From: Palsa-883 sp963826975
Lineage (GTDB): Bacteria > Pseudomonadota > Alphaproteobacteria > Acetobacterales > Acetobacteraceae
NCBI GenBank assembly: GCA_963826975.1
Contig: CAWGZJ010000011.1
Span: 930,001 to 994,000 of the forward strand
DNA length: 64,000 nt
Direction of reading: 5' to 3'
Below are positions 28,872-38,970 of the stretch, piece by piece; the stretch's first letter is position 1, and every line of letters starts with the position of its first letter. Below the pieces are notes generated by a model. The model made no database searches. It saw only the letters and a list, made by a program, of their open reading frames with translations, and was not told where the DNA came from. A program made the translations under genes and the position numbers.

Positions 28872-31616
28872 ATGACGGACGTTGTCGTCGTCGAATCGCC
28901 CGCCAAGGCCAAAACCATCAATCGCTATCTCGGTGACAAGTTCACCGTCCTGGCCAGCCTCGGCCATGTGCGCGACCTGCCACCGAAGGACGGCAGCGTC
29001 CGCCCGGACGAAAACTTTGCGATGGACTGGCAATCCGACGCACGCGGCGAAAAGCAGGTCGGCGCCATTGCCAAGGCGTTGAAGGGCGCTCGCACACTTT
29101 ATCTGGCCACCGACCCGGACCGCGAAGGCGAGGCGATCTCCTGGCATGTGCAGAACATGCTGGCGGACCGCAAGGCGCTGAAGGGCGTCGACGTCCAGCG
29201 CGTCACCTTCAACGAGATCACCCGCACCGCCGTGCGCGCCGCGATGGCCGCGCCGCGGGCGCTGGATCAGCCGCTGATCGAGGCCTACCTGGCCCGCCGC
29301 GCGCTGGACTACCTGGTCGGCTTCACCCTGTCGCCGGTGCTGTGGCGCAAGCTGCCCGGCAGCCGCTCGGCCGGGCGCGTGCAGTCGGTCGCGCTGCGCC
29401 TGATCTGCGAGCGCGAGGCGGAGATCGAGGCATTCCGCGCCCGCGAATACTGGACCGTCGAAGCCGCCTTCACCACGCCCGCCGGTGCCCCCTTCACTGC
29501 CCGCCTGACGCACCTGAACGGCAAGAAGCTCGACCAGTTCGATCTGCCGAACGAAACCGCTGGCCTTGCCGCCAAGAAGGCGGTGGAAGCCGGCACCTTC
29601 CACGTTGGCACCGTCGAGAAGAAGCGCGTCCGCCGCCACCCGCCGGCGCCCTTCACCACCTCCACCCTGCAGCAGGAGGCCAGCCGCAAGCTCGGCTTCG
29701 GCGCGCAGCAGACCATGCGAATGGCGCAGCAGCTCTACGAGGGCGTCGAGCTGCAAGGCGAAGTCACCGGCCTGATCACCTATATGCGTACCGACGGCGT
29801 GCAGATGGCGGGCGAGGCGGTCGCCGCGATCCGCGACCACGTGAAGGCGACACACGGCGGCGACTACCTGCCGGCCGCACCGCGCGAGTACCAAAGCAAG
29901 ATCAAGAACGCGCAGGAAGCCCACGAGGCGATCCGCCCGACCGACGTCGCGCGCACACCAGCCGAGGTCAGCCGCTATCTCTCGAACGACCAGCGCCGCC
30001 TGTACGAGCTGGTATGGAAACGTGCCGTCGCCTCGCAGATGGCTTCGGCCGAACTCGACCAGGTCATCGTCGATGTCACCGACGGCAAGGGTCTTACCTT
30101 GCGCGCCAACGGCTCGATCGTCGCTTTCGACGGGTTCCTGAAACTATATCACGAAGACCAGGACGACCCGGCCGAGGAAGACGAAAGCCGCATGCTGCCG
30201 CCGATGCGCGAGCGCGACCCGCTGCGCCGCGGCCAGGTCGACGCGACGCAGCATTTCACCCAGCCGCCGCCGCGCTATTCGGAGGCCAGCCTGGTGAAGA
30301 AGATGGAGGAGCTCGGCATCGGCCGACCGTCCACCTATGCATCGATCCTGTCGGTGTTGCAGGATCGCAACTATGTCCGGCTGGACAAGCGGCGCTTCAT
30401 CCCGGAAGACCGCGGCCGCCTGGTGACCGCCTTCCTGGTGAGCTTCTTCGAGCACTGGGTGGACACCGGCTTCACCGCGTCCATGGAGGAAAAGCTCGAC
30501 GACGTCTCGGCGGGCCAGCTCGACTGGCACGTGGTGATGCACGCTTTCTGGGATGAGTTCTCGCGCGCCATCGACCAGACCAAGGACCTGAAGATCAGCG
30601 ACGTCATCGCCGCGCTGGACGCCGATCTGGGGCCGCACTTCTTCCCGGCGCGCGAGGATGGCGCCGATCCGCGCACCTGCCCCGCCTGCGGCACCGGACG
30701 GATCGGGCTGAAGCTCGGGCGGTATGGCAGCTTCATTGGGTGTTCGAACTACCCGGCGTGTCAGTTCACTCGGCGCCTGGCGATCGAGATCGGCGAGACC
30801 GACAACGAGGTGCTGAAAGACGGCATGCGCGACCTCGGCCCCGATCCGACGACGGGCGAGCCGATCACCGTGCGGCGCGGTCCGTACGGGCTGTATGTCC
30901 AGCGCGGCGAGGCGGGCGAGGACAAAAAGGTGAAGCCTCGCCGCACGTCGTTGCCGCGCGGCATGGAAGGCGACAAAGTCACGTTGGAGCAGGCGATCGG
31001 CCTGCTGTCGCTACCTCGGTTGATCGGGATCCACCCGGAGACCAAGGACAAGATCGAAGCGGGCATTGGGCGGTTCGGACCCTACGTGCGGATGGGCTCG
31101 GTGTTCGGCTCCCTCGATCGCGACGACGACGTGCTGGCGATCGGCATCAACCGAGCGGTCGATTTGCTGGCGAAGAAGCTTGCCAGCGTGCGCTCCCTGG
31201 GGATGCATCCGAAGGACCAGGAGCCGGTGACCGTGCGCAAGGGTCGCTTCGGGCCGTATGCGCAGCACGGCCAGACCGTGGCGAACCTGCCGCGCGGTGT
31301 AGCGATGGAGGAAATCACGCTACAGGAGGCGCTGGCACTGCTCGGCGAGAAGGGCAAGCAGTTGAAGCCGCGCGGTGGGGCACGGCGTGGCCGGGGTGCG
31401 CCGGCGCGCAAGACTGCCGCGGGGTCTCCACCGGCCGCCGCTGCCGCGGAACGCCGCGCCGCGCCGGGCAAACGCGCGGCACCTGCCAAGCGTGCGACAG
31501 CCGAACCGGCGGCGAAGAAGGCGGCTGGCGGCAAGGCTGCGGCGAAGAAAAAAGCGCCGGCGCGCAAAAAGAAGGCCGCCGCGAAAGCATCGGTCAAGCG
31601 GCGGGCCGCACGGTAG
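28872..31616 (+). CDS. topA: DNA topoisomerase I
   Basis: Type IA topoisomerase, 914 aa, relaxing negative supercoils. TOPRIM domain at residues 1-115 (VVVESPAKAKTI, then DPDREGEAISWH), catalytic core with the active-site Tyr304 in LITYMRTDG, one four-Cys zinc motif (CPACGTGRIGLK to CSNYPACQ, near 600), then topoisomerase C-terminal repeats. The last 80 residues are a Lys/Ala/Arg-rich tail, common in high-GC bacteria and probably DNA-binding. 31 bp after dprA with GGACACA before the ATG, so it may be co-transcribed. Confidence 0.97.
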   Translation: MTDVVVVESPAKAKTINRYLGDKFTVLASLGHVRDLPPKDGSVRPDENFAMDWQSDARGEKQVGAIAKALKGARTLYLATDPDREGEAISWHVQNMLADRKALKGVDVQRVTFNEITRTAVRAAMAAPRALDQPLIEAYLARRALDYLVGFTLSPVLWRKLPGSRSAGRVQSVALRLICEREAEIEAFRAREYWTVEAAFTTPAGAPFTARLTHLNGKKLDQFDLPNETAGLAAKKAVEAGTFHVGTVEKKRVRRHPPAPFTTSTLQQEASRKLGFGAQQTMRMAQQLYEGVELQGEVTGLITYMRTDGVQMAGEAVAAIRDHVKATHGGDYLPAAPREYQSKIKNAQEAHEAIRPTDVARTPAEVSRYLSNDQRRLYELVWKRAVASQMASAELDQVIVDVTDGKGLTLRANGSIVAFDGFLKLYHEDQDDPAEEDESRMLPPMRERDPLRRGQVDATQHFTQPPPRYSEASLVKKMEELGIGRPSTYASILSVLQDRNYVRLDKRRFIPEDRGRLVTAFLVSFFEHWVDTGFTASMEEKLDDVSAGQLDWHVVMHAFWDEFSRAIDQTKDLKISDVIAALDADLGPHFFPAREDGADPRTCPACGTGRIGLKLGRYGSFIGCSNYPACQFTRRLAIEIGETDNEVLKDGMRDLGPDPTTGEPITVRRGPYGLYVQRGEAGEDKKVKPRRTSLPRGMEGDKVTLEQAIGLLSLPRLIGIHPETKDKIEAGIGRFGPYVRMGSVFGSLDRDDDVLAIGINRAVDLLAKKLASVRSLGMHPKDQEPVTVRKGRFGPYAQHGQTVANLPRGVAMEEITLQEALALLGEKGKQLKPRGGARRGRGAPARKTAAGSPPAAAAAERRAAPGKRAAPAKRATAEPAAKKAAGGKAAAKKKAPARKKKAAAKASVKRRAAR

Positions 31617-31700
31617 TCGCCATCACCGCGGCAACAGCCCGCTAGGATTTCCGGGTGATATTTCTCGCCCGAGGGCTGCGCCTGTGGCAGCTTGGCGCCG

Positions 31701-31943
31701 ATGGACAATTCGATGAGCGACAACTTGGTGCTTGAACACCTGCGAGCCATTCGAGCCGACGCGCAAGAGATACGCGCCGAACAGCGCGAGCAGCGGACCC
31801 GGCTCGGTGCGATCGAACGCATATTGGCGCACGTGGAGCGCGACAACGCCGAATTTCGTCCCGAAATCGGCATCCGCTTCGATCGCGTCCATGATCGGCT
31901 GGATCGAATCGAGCGGCGATTGGAACTCGTCCCTGCGGCCTGA
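31701..31943 (+). CDS. Small coiled-coil protein
   Basis: 80 aa from ATG 31701 (MDNSMSDNLVLEHLRAI); 31713 is also possible. It is nearly all helical and heptad-like (EIRAEQREQRTRLGAIER, then IGIRFDRVHDRLDRIERR), resembling small proteins found near mobile or toxin genes in Rhodospirillales, but no function is known. No signal peptide or membrane segment. It lies 84 bp after topA. Confidence 0.6.
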   Translation: MDNSMSDNLVLEHLRAIRADAQEIRAEQREQRTRLGAIERILAHVERDNAEFRPEIGIRFDRVHDRLDRIERRLELVPAA

Positions 31944-32020
31944 TCTTCGTCGGTAGGGCGTGAACCGATCAGTGCATGCCTGGCCGGGGAACCCCGTTGG
32001 CGGCTCTGGTTGCCAAGCCA

Positions 32021-33607
32021 TCAATGCGCGAGCGCGGCAGGCTCCGGCGGTTCGTTGGCCGAACTCGTGCGAAGCGGCAAGTCGCGCATACCCAGCGCAA
32101 CGATCACCGCTGCCAGCATCGCCACCGCGCATGCCAGAAACGCGAGATGGAACGCCCCGGCCAGCGCCGCCTGCACATGCGGCAGCATCGCCGGCGCAAC
32201 GCCTGCTAGCGCCCCATGGCTTTGCCGCACCTCACCAAGATCGATATGCGCGGTGATGCCGATCTCGGCCAGGCGTGCGGCAAACCCGCTGGCCAGCAAC
32301 GCGCCGACCAGCGTGCTGCCGAACGCCCCGCCCATCGAGCGCAAGAACAGGATGCAGCCGGTTGCCGCGCCGATATCGCGCAGGTCGGCGGCGTTCTGCA
32401 CGCAGACCAGGCTGCTCGGCATCACCATGCCGATGCCAAAACCCAGCACCACCTGGTAGCTCACCAGCAGCAACCGCGGCGTCGTCGCGTCGATCAGTGC
32501 GAGCATCACGAACCCGACCAGGCAAGCCGCCAGGCCGGCCACCATGATCGCCTTCATCTTGCCGTGCCGCCGGGCCAGCGAACCGGCAAACACGGCGCCG
32601 ATGCAGTTGGCCGCAAGGAACGGCACCACCAGAGCGCCCGAGGCAGCGGCATCCACGCCGCGCACCAACTGGAAGAACAGCGGTAGCAGGAAGCTGCCGC
32701 CGAACAGCGCCATCGCGCCGCAGAAGGCAATCGCCACGCCGCGGGTGAACACCGGATTGGCGAACAGCCGCGGTGGCAGCAACGGGTCCGCGAAGCGCCG
32801 CTCCTGCCGCGCCAGCAACACCATCAGTACCAGGCCGATCACGCCGAGACCGACGATCGGCGGCGCCGTCCACGGCATCTCCACCCCGCCCCAACTCAGC
32901 ACCAGCAGCCAGGCGCTGACCGCGGCCGTCAGCAGCCCCGCGCCCGCCCAGTCGATCCGCGCCTGCTTCACCCGTGGCTGCAGCAGCCTCAGCGCACGGT
33001 CGCACAGCAGCATCGCTACCAGGGCGATCGGCAGGTTGATCCAGAAGATCCAACGCCAGGTCAGCGTGTCGGTGACCCAACCGCCGATGATCGGCCCGGC
33101 GATCGAGGCGATGCCCCAGGTGGAGGCCATGTAGCCCTGATACCGACCACGCTCCCGCGGGCTGACCACGTCGGCGATCGCCGCCTGCGCCATGGCCATC
33201 AGCCCGGCCCCACCGATCCCCTGCAACGCCCGTGCGGCGACCAGTTGGCTCAGGCTGCCAGCCAGGGCGCACAACACCGAGGCCATTGCGAACACAGCCA
33301 GGCCGACCAGCAACAGCTTTCGCCGGCCATAGATATCCGAGAGCTTGCCGTAGATCGGCGTCATCGCCGTGGAGGTCAGCAGATAGGCCGAGATGATCCA
33401 GGCGAGATGACCGAAGCCGTTCAGATCCGCGGCGATTGCCGGCACGGCCGGGATCACCACCGTCTGGTCGATCGCCGCGAGGAAGATGCAGAGCAGGATG
33501 CCGCTCAGCACCCGCAGGATCTGCCGATGCGTGAAGCGTGGCGGAGCGGAGTCGTCGGGAGACTGCGTTGCTGCGGGCTGCATACCTGCTTCGATCCCTC
33601 GTTCCAT
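32021..33607 (-). CDS. MFS multidrug exporter, DHA2 (EmrB/QacA) family
   Basis: Inner-membrane proton-driven exporter, 528 aa from ATG 33607 (an ATG at 33583 is equally possible). About 14 membrane segments, with AAIDQTVVIPAVPAIA in segment 1 and motif A GKLSDIYGRRKLLL after segment 2, as in DHA2 transporters. No membrane-fusion (EmrA) partner is nearby. The next gene is divergent (33789), leaving about 180 bp for regulation. Confidence 0.92.
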   Translation of the reverse strand: MERGIEAGMQPAATQSPDDSAPPRFTHRQILRVLSGILLCIFLAAIDQTVVIPAVPAIAADLNGFGHLAWIISAYLLTSTAMTPIYGKLSDIYGRRKLLLVGLAVFAMASVLCALAGSLSQLVAARALQGIGGAGLMAMAQAAIADVVSPRERGRYQGYMASTWGIASIAGPIIGGWVTDTLTWRWIFWINLPIALVAMLLCDRALRLLQPRVKQARIDWAGAGLLTAAVSAWLLVLSWGGVEMPWTAPPIVGLGVIGLVLMVLLARQERRFADPLLPPRLFANPVFTRGVAIAFCGAMALFGGSFLLPLFFQLVRGVDAAASGALVVPFLAANCIGAVFAGSLARRHGKMKAIMVAGLAACLVGFVMLALIDATTPRLLLVSYQVVLGFGIGMVMPSSLVCVQNAADLRDIGAATGCILFLRSMGGAFGSTLVGALLASGFAARLAEIGITAHIDLGEVRQSHGALAGVAPAMLPHVQAALAGAFHLAFLACAVAMLAAVIVALGMRDLPLRTSSANEPPEPAALAH

Positions 33608-33788
33608 CGCCGGCGATGCATGCCGGACACAGTCCCGCAGCGCCCCTCGGGCTGGGCGGTCCAAGGGGCAGATTTATACCGCAGTGCAGCATTGCCAGCT
33701 ATGTCGGCAGGCTGACCCTGCTTTGCACCATGTCGTCGCTGCCGCACGATACGGCGTGTAAACGTGCGCCGTCCGACCGGAGCCTGGA

Positions 33789-35081
33789 ATGTCTGCTCAC
33801 TTCCGCGCCACACTGCCGCCGAGCCTGTATGCCGATACCGCACGCCCGCCGCCGGAAACGCCGCCGCTCGCCGGGGACCGCCGCACGTCGGTCTGCGTCA
33901 TCGGCGCCGGGTTCACCGGATTGTCCGCGGCGTTGCACCTGGCGGAGCAGGGCACCGCTGTGATCGTGCTGGAGCGGAACGAGCCCGGCTGGGGCGCCTC
34001 GGGGCGCAACGGCGGGCAGGTCAATCCGGGGCTGAAGCATGATCCCGACACCGTGGAGGCCGATTTCGGCCCCGACCTTGGCGGCCGCATGATCGAGATG
34101 TCCTGGAACGCACCGAACGTCGTGTTCGACCTTATCGCCCGCCATCAGATCCAGTGTGAGGCATCGCAGTCGGGCACCATGCGCGCGGCATGGCAGCGGA
34201 ACAATGTTGCCGACATCCACGCGGCCTACGATCAGGGCGCGCGGCGTGGCATGCCGGTCGAGCTTCTCGAACGCGAGGCGATGCGCGCCAAGACGGGCAC
34301 CGATCGGTATCTTTGCGCGCTGCTCGATAATCGCGGTGGGCACGTCAACCCACTCGGTTATGCGCGCGGCATGGCGCAGGCGGCGATCCAGGCTGGTGCT
34401 GCGGTGCATGGCGGCACGCCGGCGACAAGGGTCTGGCGCGATGGGACGACATGGCGCGTGGCGACACCGAGCGGGACGGTGACCGCGGACCGTCTGATTA
34501 TCGGCACCAACGGCTACACCGACGATCTTTGGCCAAAGTTGCGCCGCAGCGTGGTGCCGGTGTTCAGCGGCATCGCCGCCAGCGAGCCGGTGCCCGACGA
34601 GATCGCCCAGGCGATGATGCCGCACCGCGCGTCGGTCTATGAGCTCGGCAGCGTAACAACGTACTACCGGATCGACCGCGCGAATCGCGTGGTCATCGGT
34701 GGTCGCTGCCGCCAGACCGATGTTGCCGGAGCGGACCAACTGGGATTCCTCGTCAACTATGCCAAGCGCCTATGGCCGCGGATCGAAGGGATCAAGTGGA
34801 CGCACGGCTGGAGCGGCCAGCTCGCCGTCACGCCGGACCACTATCCGCACATTCACGAACCGGCGCCGGGCGTGCTGGTTTGTGTAGGCTACAACGGCCG
34901 CGGGGTGGCGATGTCCACCGCCATGGGCCCGCAGCTGGCTAAACGTACGCTGGGCGGCGCGACGGCCGCAATCGACATGCCGATCACTGGGTTAAAGGAA
35001 ATCCCCTTTCACGGACTGTGGAAATCGGCTGTTGCCGCGCGGGTGCTGTACGGCCGCATCCGCGACTACCTGCACATTTGA
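33789..35081 (+). CDS. FAD-dependent oxidoreductase, DAO family (PuuB-like)
   Basis: 430 aa. The N-terminal FAD motif is VCVIGAGFTGLSAALHLAEQG (split here as VCVIGAGFTG then LSAALHLAEQ, near residues 35-55), followed by VLERNEPGWGASGRNGGQV. The C-terminal GWSGQLAVTPDHYPHI and CVGYNGRGVAMST complete the fold. Closest by eye to gamma-glutamylputrescine oxidoreductases and related amine oxidases. The substrate is not shown by its neighbours: a divergent DHA2 exporter and a convergent branched-chain-type importer. Confidence 0.88.
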   Translation: MSAHFRATLPPSLYADTARPPPETPPLAGDRRTSVCVIGAGFTGLSAALHLAEQGTAVIVLERNEPGWGASGRNGGQVNPGLKHDPDTVEADFGPDLGGRMIEMSWNAPNVVFDLIARHQIQCEASQSGTMRAAWQRNNVADIHAAYDQGARRGMPVELLEREAMRAKTGTDRYLCALLDNRGGHVNPLGYARGMAQAAIQAGAAVHGGTPATRVWRDGTTWRVATPSGTVTADRLIIGTNGYTDDLWPKLRRSVVPVFSGIAASEPVPDEIAQAMMPHRASVYELGSVTTYYRIDRANRVVIGGRCRQTDVAGADQLGFLVNYAKRLWPRIEGIKWTHGWSGQLAVTPDHYPHIHEPAPGVLVCVGYNGRGVAMSTAMGPQLAKRTLGGATAAIDMPITGLKEIPFHGLWKSAVAARVLYGRIRDYLHI

Positions 35082-35083
35082 TC

Positions 35084-35232
35084 GTACACCTCTCCCGCTC
35101 TTCGCGGGCTTGGGCCGCGAAGAGCGGACCAAGGTCGAGACGCGAAGCGACGAGGGTGAGGGTCGTGCGGCAGCTCGACCCTCACCCGCGTCGCAAGTGC
35201 TCCGGGACCTCCCGCACAGAGCGGGAGAGGTG
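35084..35232. repeat. Dyad repeat family B, copy B2
   Basis: Same ends as B1 (GTACACCTCTCCCGCTCTTC start, GCGGGAGAGGTG end) and the same internal 13-bp inverted repeat. It lies between two convergent genes. Confidence 0.8.
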
Positions 35233-35261
35233 AACGAAACGTCTGACATCCCGAACGTTCT

Positions 35262-36008
35262 CTACCGCGTGTACAACCACCGACTAACCAGCGTCTCCAG
35301 CGTATCTGTGAACGCACTCCGCGGCCCTTCCTCCAGCAGCGTCCCCGTCCGCATCACATACACATGATCAGAAATCCCAATCGCGCCCTTGATGTTCTGA
35401 TCCACCAGAAGAATCGCCTTGCCCTGCGCCGCCAGCCCGGCGATCAGCTCATAGATCTGCGCCGTAACCCGAGGCTCCACGCTGGCGGTCGGCTCGTCGA
35501 TCAACATCACCGTCGGATCGGTCAGCAGCGCCCGTGCAATCTCCAATTGCCGCTGCTGCCCACCCGAAAGCGTACCGGCCAACTGCTGACGCCGCTCGCG
35601 CAGGATCGGAAACCGCGCGAACGCCTGCTCGATCCGTTCCGCCGCCAGCTTCCGATCGGCACGGAACGACCAGGTGCCCAACCGCAGATTCGCATCCACC
35701 GACAGGAACGGGAACACACTCGGCCGCTGCGGCAGGTAGGTGACGCCGTGACCCGCCATCTGATGCGACCCGACCCCGCGCAGGGACGTCTCGCCCAGCC
35801 GGATCTCCCCCTCCAGCGCCGGCAGAAACCCAAACACCACCTTCAGCAACGTTGACTTGCCCGTCCCATTCGGCCCCAGCACGCAACGAACCTCGCCGCG
35901 CACCACATCCAGCGACATGCCGTTCAGGATGTTGATACCTGGCAGATAACCGGCCACGACCTGGCGGATGGTCAACGCCGGCGTGCGGTCAAACACCGGC
36001 GTACGCAA
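35262..36008 (-). CDS. livF: Branched-chain amino acid-type ABC ATPase, LivF family
   Basis: 248 aa. Walker A GPNGTGKST, signature LSGGQQRQ, Walker B VMLIDEPTASVEP and switch residues LLVDQN (Gln and Asn in place of the usual His context seen in LivF). It begins inside the end of livG with a 20-bp overlap. It powers uptake together with LivG. The LivF/LivG class also transports urea, amides and aromatic acids, so the substrate is open. Confidence 0.92.
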   Translation of the reverse strand: MRTPVFDRTPALTIRQVVAGYLPGINILNGMSLDVVRGEVRCVLGPNGTGKSTLLKVVFGFLPALEGEIRLGETSLRGVGSHQMAGHGVTYLPQRPSVFPFLSVDANLRLGTWSFRADRKLAAERIEQAFARFPILRERRQQLAGTLSGGQQRQLEIARALLTDPTVMLIDEPTASVEPRVTAQIYELIAGLAAQGKAILLVDQNIKGAIGISDHVYVMRTGTLLEEGPRSAFTDTLETLVSRWLYTR

Positions 36009-36717
36009 GCAGCACCTCCTGGTTGGCCCGCACCTCGTCCACCGTGCCGTCGGCGATTTTTGCCCCGCGCGCCATCACCACAAGCCGTTGCACAAGCCGC
36101 TGGATCGCCTCGATGTCGTGATCCACCACGACGAAGCTGCGCCCCTCGGCGTGCAGTGTTTGGATCAAGACGATGATCTCGTCGCGCAGGAACGGGTTCA
36201 CCCCGGCGAATGGCTCGTCGAGGAACAGGATCTCCGGGTCCAGCATCAGCGCCCGTCCCAGTTCCAACAGCTTCTGCTGGCCGCCGGACAGGTTCTTCGC
36301 CTGCAATTTCTCCAGGTGCGACAGACCAAGGAAGTCCAGATGCCGCCGCGCGGTGCGCGTCGCATCGGCCCAGGTGGAGTGCGCCCGTGCCAGTCCCGGC
36401 ACCAGCATGTTCTCCAGCACAGACATGCGGCTGAACAACTGGGTGATCTGGAAGGTGCGCCCCACCTTGCGCGCCGCGAATGCACTTGCCGATAGCCCGT
36501 CGGCCGGTGTGTCGTGCACCAGGATGTGGCCGGACGCCGGCGTCAGATGCCCGGTGAGCATGTTGATCGTCGTCGTCTTGCCCGACCCGTTCGGGCCGAT
36601 CAGCCCGACCAGCTCGCCTTGACGCACGGCAAGGTCAAGGTGGTCGACCGCGATGATGCCGCCGAAGTTCTTGCTCAGGCCCCGCGCTTCGATAAGCATG
36701 GGGGCGTTGTTCAGCAT
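35989..36717 (-). CDS. livG: Branched-chain amino acid-type ABC ATPase, LivG family
   Basis: 242 aa from ATG 36717 (MLNNAPMLIEARGLSK); ATG 36699 is the alternative. Walker A GPNGSGKTTT, signature LSGGQQKL, Walker B EILFLDEPFAGVNP and switch His VVVDHD are visible. The frame runs on to 36873, but that part is repeat A2. It overlaps livF by 20 bp and is separated from livM by the repeat. Confidence 0.92.
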   Translation of the reverse strand: MLNNAPMLIEARGLSKNFGGIIAVDHLDLAVRQGELVGLIGPNGSGKTTTINMLTGHLTPASGHILVHDTPADGLSASAFAARKVGRTFQITQLFSRMSVLENMLVPGLARAHSTWADATRTARRHLDFLGLSHLEKLQAKNLSGGQQKLLELGRALMLDPEILFLDEPFAGVNPFLRDEIIVLIQTLHAEGRSFVVVDHDIEAIQRLVQRLVVMARGAKIADGTVDEVRANQEVLLAYAGV

Positions 36718-36743
36718 GGGTGCCCGGGTCGGCGGCTGAACTT

Positions 36744-36857
36744 CTCCCCCTCCCCTTGAGGGAGGGGGTTGGGGGGAGGGGTTCGTGCCAGGACCACGCC
36801 GAGGCTTCTCGCACACCACCCCCTCCCCCCACCCCCCTCCCTCAAGGGGAGGAGGAG
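36744..36857. repeat. Dyad repeat family A, copy A2
   Basis: Same arms as A1, here in the spacer between livM and livG, in the middle of an operon. It could alter expression of the downstream ATPases through RNA structure (inference). Confidence 0.8.
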
Positions 36858-36880
36858 AATCTTTCCGGGCCATGCCGCCA

Positions 36881-37831
36881 TCACGACCCCGCCTTGCGCG
36901 CGATCAACCTACGCAACCCACGCTGCCTCACCGCCTGGAACGCCAGCGCCAGCAACCCGTTGCGAGCGAAACGAATGGTCAGCAGCAGCAGCGCGCCGAA
37001 TATCACCAGGCGCCACTGCTCGTAGCTGCGCAGCGCCTCCACCAGAGCCTCGCACAGCAGCGCCCCAACCGTGGCGGCGTACAGGCTCTCGGCGCCGCCG
37101 ATCACCGCCATCGCCACCACCAGCCCCATCTGGTCCACCGAGCCGATATCCGGCGTCAGGATGCCGATGTAGTGGCCGAAGAACCCGCCCGCCAATCCGG
37201 CAAAGCTGGAAGTGATCGCAAACACCAGCACGCGGAACCGCAGCACCCGTACCCCGGCTGCCGCCGCCGCGTCCTCGTTCTCACGGATGGCGCGGAAGAA
37301 CAGGCCCCAGCGCGAACGCTCCAGCCACACCATCAGCCCGAGCGACACCCCCAACAGCACCAACCCGACATAGTAGTACGGCGCATCGGACCTTGTGTGG
37401 AACAGCGGCGTTACCTCCAGCCCGCCGGAACCGCCAGTTACCTCGTTCTCCGACACGATGACGATGCGCAACACCTCGGAGAACGCGACGGTGAACAACG
37501 CCAGGTACGGCCCGCGCATGCGCAGGCAAGTATAACCGATGGCGGCGCCAACCACCGCGCACAGCACCACACCCGCCGCCATGCCGAGCGGGATCGGCAC
37601 CCCGAACGACATCACCAGCAGCCCCGAGGTGTATGCGCCGAGCGAAACGAACGCCATATGCCCGAACGAGAACTGCCCGGCGTAGCCCGCCAGCAGCGCC
37701 CAACTCGCGGCGACGATGGCGTAGAACAGCGCCAGGATTGCAACCGTCAGCCAGTAGGCGTTCACCAGCGCCGGGAACGCCAGCACCAGCGCACCGAGCA
37801 CCATGAATGCGGCGATCTGCGATGCGCGCAC
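36881..37831 (-). CDS. livM: Branched-chain amino acid-type ABC permease, LivM family
   Basis: Inner-membrane permease, 316 aa, with about nine hydrophobic segments and the LivM-type core YAGQFSFGHMAFVSLGAYT and IRENEDAAAAAGVRVLRFR. Starts 3 bp after the livH stop. Works with LivH as a heterodimer. Confidence 0.92.
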   Translation of the reverse strand: MRASQIAAFMVLGALVLAFPALVNAYWLTVAILALFYAIVAASWALLAGYAGQFSFGHMAFVSLGAYTSGLLVMSFGVPIPLGMAAGVVLCAVVGAAIGYTCLRMRGPYLALFTVAFSEVLRIVIVSENEVTGGSGGLEVTPLFHTRSDAPYYYVGLVLLGVSLGLMVWLERSRWGLFFRAIRENEDAAAAAGVRVLRFRVLVFAITSSFAGLAGGFFGHYIGILTPDIGSVDQMGLVVAMAVIGGAESLYAATVGALLCEALVEALRSYEQWRLVIFGALLLLTIRFARNGLLALAFQAVRQRGLRRLIARKAGS

Positions 37832-37834
37832 GCG

Positions 37835-38737
37835 CTATTCCATTGCCGTGTGGACGCGGCCGAACAGGCCGGTGGGGCGGACCAGCAGCACGACCATCAG
37901 CACGAGCAAGCTGAACGCCTGGGCGTAGGTCAGGCTGCGGCTGGGATCGGGAAACACCGCGACGAACATGCTCTCGCACAGCCCGATCAGCAGCCCGGCG
38001 ATGATGCTGCCGCTGACCGAGCCCATGCCGCCCAGGATGACGATGGCAAATGCCTGGGTGTCCGGCAGCAGCCCCATCGAGGGCGACAGCGAGTAGATCG
38101 GCCCGACCAGCGCCCCTGCCCCACCGGCCAGCGCGCCGCCCAGCCCAAACGCCAGCATGTAGAAGCGCTGCGGGTTGATTCCGACGATCGCCGCGGACTC
38201 GCGCGACTGGCTGACCGCATTCAGCGCTTCGCCCCAGATGGTGCGATTCATGAACCACAGCAATCCCACCAGCATCGCGATGCCCGCACCGGCGGCGAAC
38301 ACCCGATCCCAGGTCATGATCAGCCCGCCGATCACCAGCACGCCGGCCCAGAACGACGGCGGTCGCAGCGGATACGGGCCGTAGATGATCAGGGCGATGT
38401 TGCGCAGGAAGATCGAGATGCCGAACGTGATCAGGATGCCGTAGTCGCCCTTGCGCTCGGTCGTCGGGCTATACAGCGGTGTCAGCAACGTGCGCTCCAC
38501 CGCCACCGACAGCAGGAAGGCGGTCGCCATCGCCACCAGCACGGCCGCCAGCGGCGGGACGCCGGCCAGTGCGATGGCGAAATAGGCGAAATAGCCGCCC
38601 GTCATGTAGACCTCGCCATGGGCGAAGTTGACGATCTTCAGGATCGAGAAGATCACCGTCAGGCCCGCGGCGATGACCGCGTAGATCACCCCGATCACCA
38701 GGCCATTCAGGGCCTGGATCAGCAGATAATCCCACAT
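37835..38737 (-). CDS. livH: Branched-chain amino acid-type ABC permease, LivH family
   Basis: Inner-membrane permease, 300 aa, with eight or so hydrophobic segments. LivH features are ALNGLVIGVIYAVIAAGLT near the N-terminus, KIVNFAHGEVYMTGGYF and SRESAAIVGINPQRFYMLA. It is separated from the upstream binding protein by 233 bp holding repeat C2. Confidence 0.92.
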   Translation of the reverse strand: MWDYLLIQALNGLVIGVIYAVIAAGLTVIFSILKIVNFAHGEVYMTGGYFAYFAIALAGVPPLAAVLVAMATAFLLSVAVERTLLTPLYSPTTERKGDYGILITFGISIFLRNIALIIYGPYPLRPPSFWAGVLVIGGLIMTWDRVFAAGAGIAMLVGLLWFMNRTIWGEALNAVSQSRESAAIVGINPQRFYMLAFGLGGALAGGAGALVGPIYSLSPSMGLLPDTQAFAIVILGGMGSVSGSIIAGLLIGLCESMFVAVFPDPSRSLTYAQAFSLLVLMVVLLVRPTGLFGRVHTAME

Positions 38738-38744
38738 GGCCTAC

Positions 38745-38927
38745 CCGTCATGGCCGGCCCCCGGGTCGGCCCAAAGGGCCCCCCGAGGACCGGCTCCGGC
38801 CGGCCATCCACGACTTCGCTTGCTGGTCAAAGGCAAGTCGTGGATGGCCGACCCCCCGGCCTTCGCCAAGGGCAGGCTCCGCCTGTCCTCGGGCGCTTGA
38901 CCCGGGGGCCGGCCATGACGACGTGGG
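38745..38927. repeat. Dyad repeat family C, long copy C2
   Basis: Nearly palindromic over 180 bp: it starts CCCGTCATGGCCGGC and ends GCCGGCCATGACGACGTGG, with an inner arm pair GGCCATCCACGACTT and AAGTCGTGGATGGCC. It lies between the binding-protein gene and livH in the same operon and could limit permease expression relative to the binding protein, as REP elements do (inference). Confidence 0.75.
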
Positions 38928-38970
38928 CGTTGGCCGTGCGCCACCTGAGGCGCTTGTTTCTCGGCGTCGC